Part shown: positions 61,831 through 64,000 of the stretch, piece after piece
Layout of the letters: each line of letters begins with the position of its first letter
Position numbering within the stretch: position 1 is the stretch's first letter
Assembly (NCBI GenBank): GCA_964035795.1
Contig: OZ038323.1
Span: 1,963,744 to 2,027,743, forward strand
Direction: 5' to 3'
Source: Pterobdella sp. o SKG-2022
Lineage: Eukaryota > Annelida > Clitellata > Hirudinida > Piscicolidae
DNA length: 64,000 bases
Position numbers and translations under genes: made by a program
Notes under the pieces: generated by a model
Databases searched by the model: none
Told to the model about the DNA's origin: nothing
The model's input: the letters and a program-made list of their open reading frames with translations, nothing else

Positions 61831-62204
61831 GAAACAAAGTATGTTTGAAATCTTTGCAATATATAAATAATGAAATCATTAGTTATTTAATTTCATTTAT
61901 TTAAATAAATAAAAAATATAATTAAAAAAAGAATGAGTATTTAATTTCAAAAAATTTTCATGTGCCGATACATTCTTTCCAATAACAATATCCGTTATTT
62001 GTTTGTTCAGTTCCGTTATTATTCTTAATTGCTTCATTATAATTCCCACGTTACCATTTTAGTTGTGTTCAACTTTATATTAAGAGTTGAAGAATGTACC
62101 TCAATTCTACATCTGAATAACAATGCAAAATTTCGATCCAAGCTTCAACTTATCAAGACTATATTGTTTTGAGAATAAATTTATTCAAACACATCTTATT
62201 TTTT
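61831..62204. other. AT-rich DNA
   Basis: Nothing recognised. Confidence 0.4.
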
Positions 62205-62335
62205 ATATTCCAATAAAACACTTTTAGGAGTTTATTTTATTCCACGAAGCTTTTCGTAAGATGAACTTAAATTATCAAGTGCATGAAAAGTTTTGTGGAG
62301 TAAAATAAGCTCCTAAAAGTGTTTTATTTGAATAT
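62205..62335 (-). mobile_element. Palindromic-family element with long matched arms
   Basis: Arms AAAACACTTTTAGGAG and CTCCTAAAAGTGTTTT are perfect complements, then TTTATTTTATTCCAC pairs with GTGGAGTAAAATAA with one or two mismatches. The minus-strand core reads GCAC, TTGATAAT, TTAAG, TTCAT, CTTAC, GAAAAGCTTC, GTGG. No clear target duplication. Confidence 0.75.
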
Positions 62336-63100
62336 TTACGTTTGGCTCGAAGAATTAAAATGACGTTATTTTGGTTTAAAAAAGATACATACGATGTTTT
62401 TAAAAGATTCCAAAACTAAACATAAAAACTTGAATCAACTTTTAAAGAAAATTTGGAGCTTAAAAAGTTCCAATCGACTCAATACACAAATCTCACCTCA
62501 AATTTTTGAACAAAGCCTCCAAAAAAGACAAAGAAGTTTTCAAATCTCAACTTGATAGTTCAACGCCTCATTCAACACAACTCTCCTACCAAACATTATG
62601 GTCATCCACAGCAGTCTCTCTTCTTATATACTCCACCAGGCCTTCTTTAAATATTTTATGTTGCTTGGAAGTTCATTTAAATATATTTGTGGATGAAACA
62701 TTAAGTTCTGAAGTTTTTTCATGTAAATGAAGTATTTATCAATAAACTACTGAGATTCATTTTCATAAATATGATATTCTAGTTAATATTATTCCGAGGC
62801 GATATAAGCTTGTATTAAATGATATTTTTTGTCATTAGCTTTCAATAATTTGATTATTGATTCAAACATTTAAATTTCAAAAGTTGATAAGACTAAAAAT
62901 TTTTATTACTTTCAATTTGGACTTCTGTTGTATTTATTAGTGCCTATATTATGATAAAAGTGCCCAAGTTTGAAATGAACGATATTTTGAGAATTTTTAC
63001 AAAATAACATTCTTTTCAGAATATTGGCAAAACGTGCAGAGTGTTTCAAATGTAATCTAAACGCACTCAACTTCTCTTAATGTGAACTCACATTATTTTG
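62336..63100. other. AT-rich DNA, no gene recognised
   Basis: 62346-62410 and 62460-62730 have short open frames of low-complexity composition. Nothing supports an exon. Confidence 0.4.
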
Positions 63101-63104
63101 TGCT

Positions 63105-63165
63105 TACAAAATCACCTTATGAAACCTTCGTGCTTCCAGAGTTTATTTGAAACATAGTTTTTTCA
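63105..63165 (+). repeat. Possible diverged palindromic-family copy
   Basis: CTTATGAAACCTTCGTGC followed by GAGTTTATTTGAAAC resembles the core and right arm of the family. No matching left core is visible. Confidence 0.3.
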
Positions 63166-63559
63166 TTTAATGATTAACACAGTATCTAAAAATCACAATG
63201 TTCAATAAATTTTTTATATATTAGTGTTAAATTGTTAACAACAGCCGGCATAATAATTAAAATGAACCTCCTATGATAAATTTATTTTAGCTCTTCATAA
63301 TCAAACTGTTAATTTCAGCTACCTCTCTATATTTCATGTCTTGTGTTTTTTCAGGTAAAGATGGCCACTCTCAGAATACTGGAATGGTACTAACTTGAAA
63401 AATATCATCTTCGAAAAGTGAAGTTGAATTATGCCAACTAGATGGCTTAGTGAAATTATTTTTTTTCTTTGGCGTCAAAGTTTTGTCTTCCATATGAGCT
63501 TCAGAAGACGATATGCTCAGTAGGTTGCAAGCAATACGATGAATCTACTTATAAACAGA

Positions 63560-63660
63560 AGGTATTAAAACAATAAGGATATTAAAACAATGAGGATATT
63601 AAAACAATAAGGATATCCATAGAACAAGGATATTAAAACAACTAGGATATCCATAGAAAA
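63560..63660. repeat. 17-18 bp tandem repeat, GGATATTAAAACAATAA type
   Basis: Five imperfect units, two of them carrying an extra CCATAGAA before the next GGATAT. Confidence 0.75.
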
Positions 63661-63831
63661 AAACCATCGATAGTGTGAAGATAATAACATATTGAAGATA
63701 TTTATAGAATAACTGAATGAGCCTATGAAGAAAAAGATGTTACTTATTGTATAAATCATACGAAACTTTTTGATAAAAGGAAGAAAGACAGATAATATAT
63801 GTGGAAATTAAAACAATAAGATGTTATAGAA

Positions 63832-64000
63832 ATAGACCAGCGCAGAAAGCTGGCCTGGAAATCAAAAATTCTTCATTTTAATGCTGGTTTGATCGTTGCA
63901 AGCCGTGAAGATATTTGGGAAAAGTTTTTTTCTATAAAACACTCTATATCCTGGAAAGATGATATTAAAATAATTATCAATACAACGATAAAAACAACAA
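63832..64000 (+). other. Unrecognised open frame reaching the window edge
   Basis: From about 63832 one plus-strand frame stays open to the end with a varied, protein-like composition: DQRRKLAWKSKILHFNAGL, VASREDIWEKFFSIKHS. It could be a transposon fragment or an exon. The family is unknown and the stretch is short. Confidence 0.3.

Overview
This 64 kb window is AT-rich eukaryotic DNA with many introns, most likely from an invertebrate animal. The evidence is the presence of animal-type genes (filamin; a secreted WAP plus sushi/CCP protein), GT-AG introns of 0.1 to 1 kb, very long microsatellites, tRNA-derived SINEs and several families of decayed non-LTR retrotransposons. A lophotrochozoan such as a leech, other annelid or mollusc would fit, but that is a guess from overall character and not from a marker gene.

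Layout. Positions 1-24.4 kb are a retrotransposon graveyard. There are at least five LINE families on both strands, called here A (CR1/Jockey-like), B (a second RT family), C/F (APE endonuclease + RT + C-terminal zinc finger), D and G. They are interrupted by a Tc1/mariner element with intact terminal repeats, a DNA transposon with about 260-bp terminal inverted repeats, a tRNA-Ile-derived SINE and short palindromic insertions.

From 24.7 to 41.4 kb lies a minus-strand gene that I could assemble exon by exon with consistent splice phases. It has a giant basic, Asn-rich exon ending in a WAP four-disulfide core, followed by eight CCP modules, the last cut at its middle. This is the architecture of LEV-9, the secreted acetylcholine-receptor clustering factor of C. 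elegans. One of its introns, about 10.4 kb long, is filled with LINEs C, B and A. The signal-peptide exon and the 3' end were not found.

From 41.4 to 48.4 kb is a gene-poor AT-rich stretch with LINE scraps and one SINE with target duplications. From 48.47 to about 58.1 kb is the 3' part of a filamin gene, also minus strand: about 22 exons covering the hinge-1 area and Ig-filamin repeats 16 to 24, with a stop codon and a candidate polyadenylation signal. Its actin-binding and rod-1 exons must lie beyond the window. From 58 to 64 kb is intron or intergenic DNA with microsatellites, a LINE tail and two palindromic insertions.

The most unusual signal is a dispersed family of short palindromic elements (10.7, 38.0, 38.8, 44.6, 61.5, 62.2 kb, perhaps 63.1 kb). 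At three loci they carry 9-13 bp target duplications. They share a core that resembles a hammerhead ribozyme: UUGAUAA, a 5-bp hairpin, GAAA, then a UUC site. A related second family lies at 3.8, 15.6, 15.9 and 34.2 kb.
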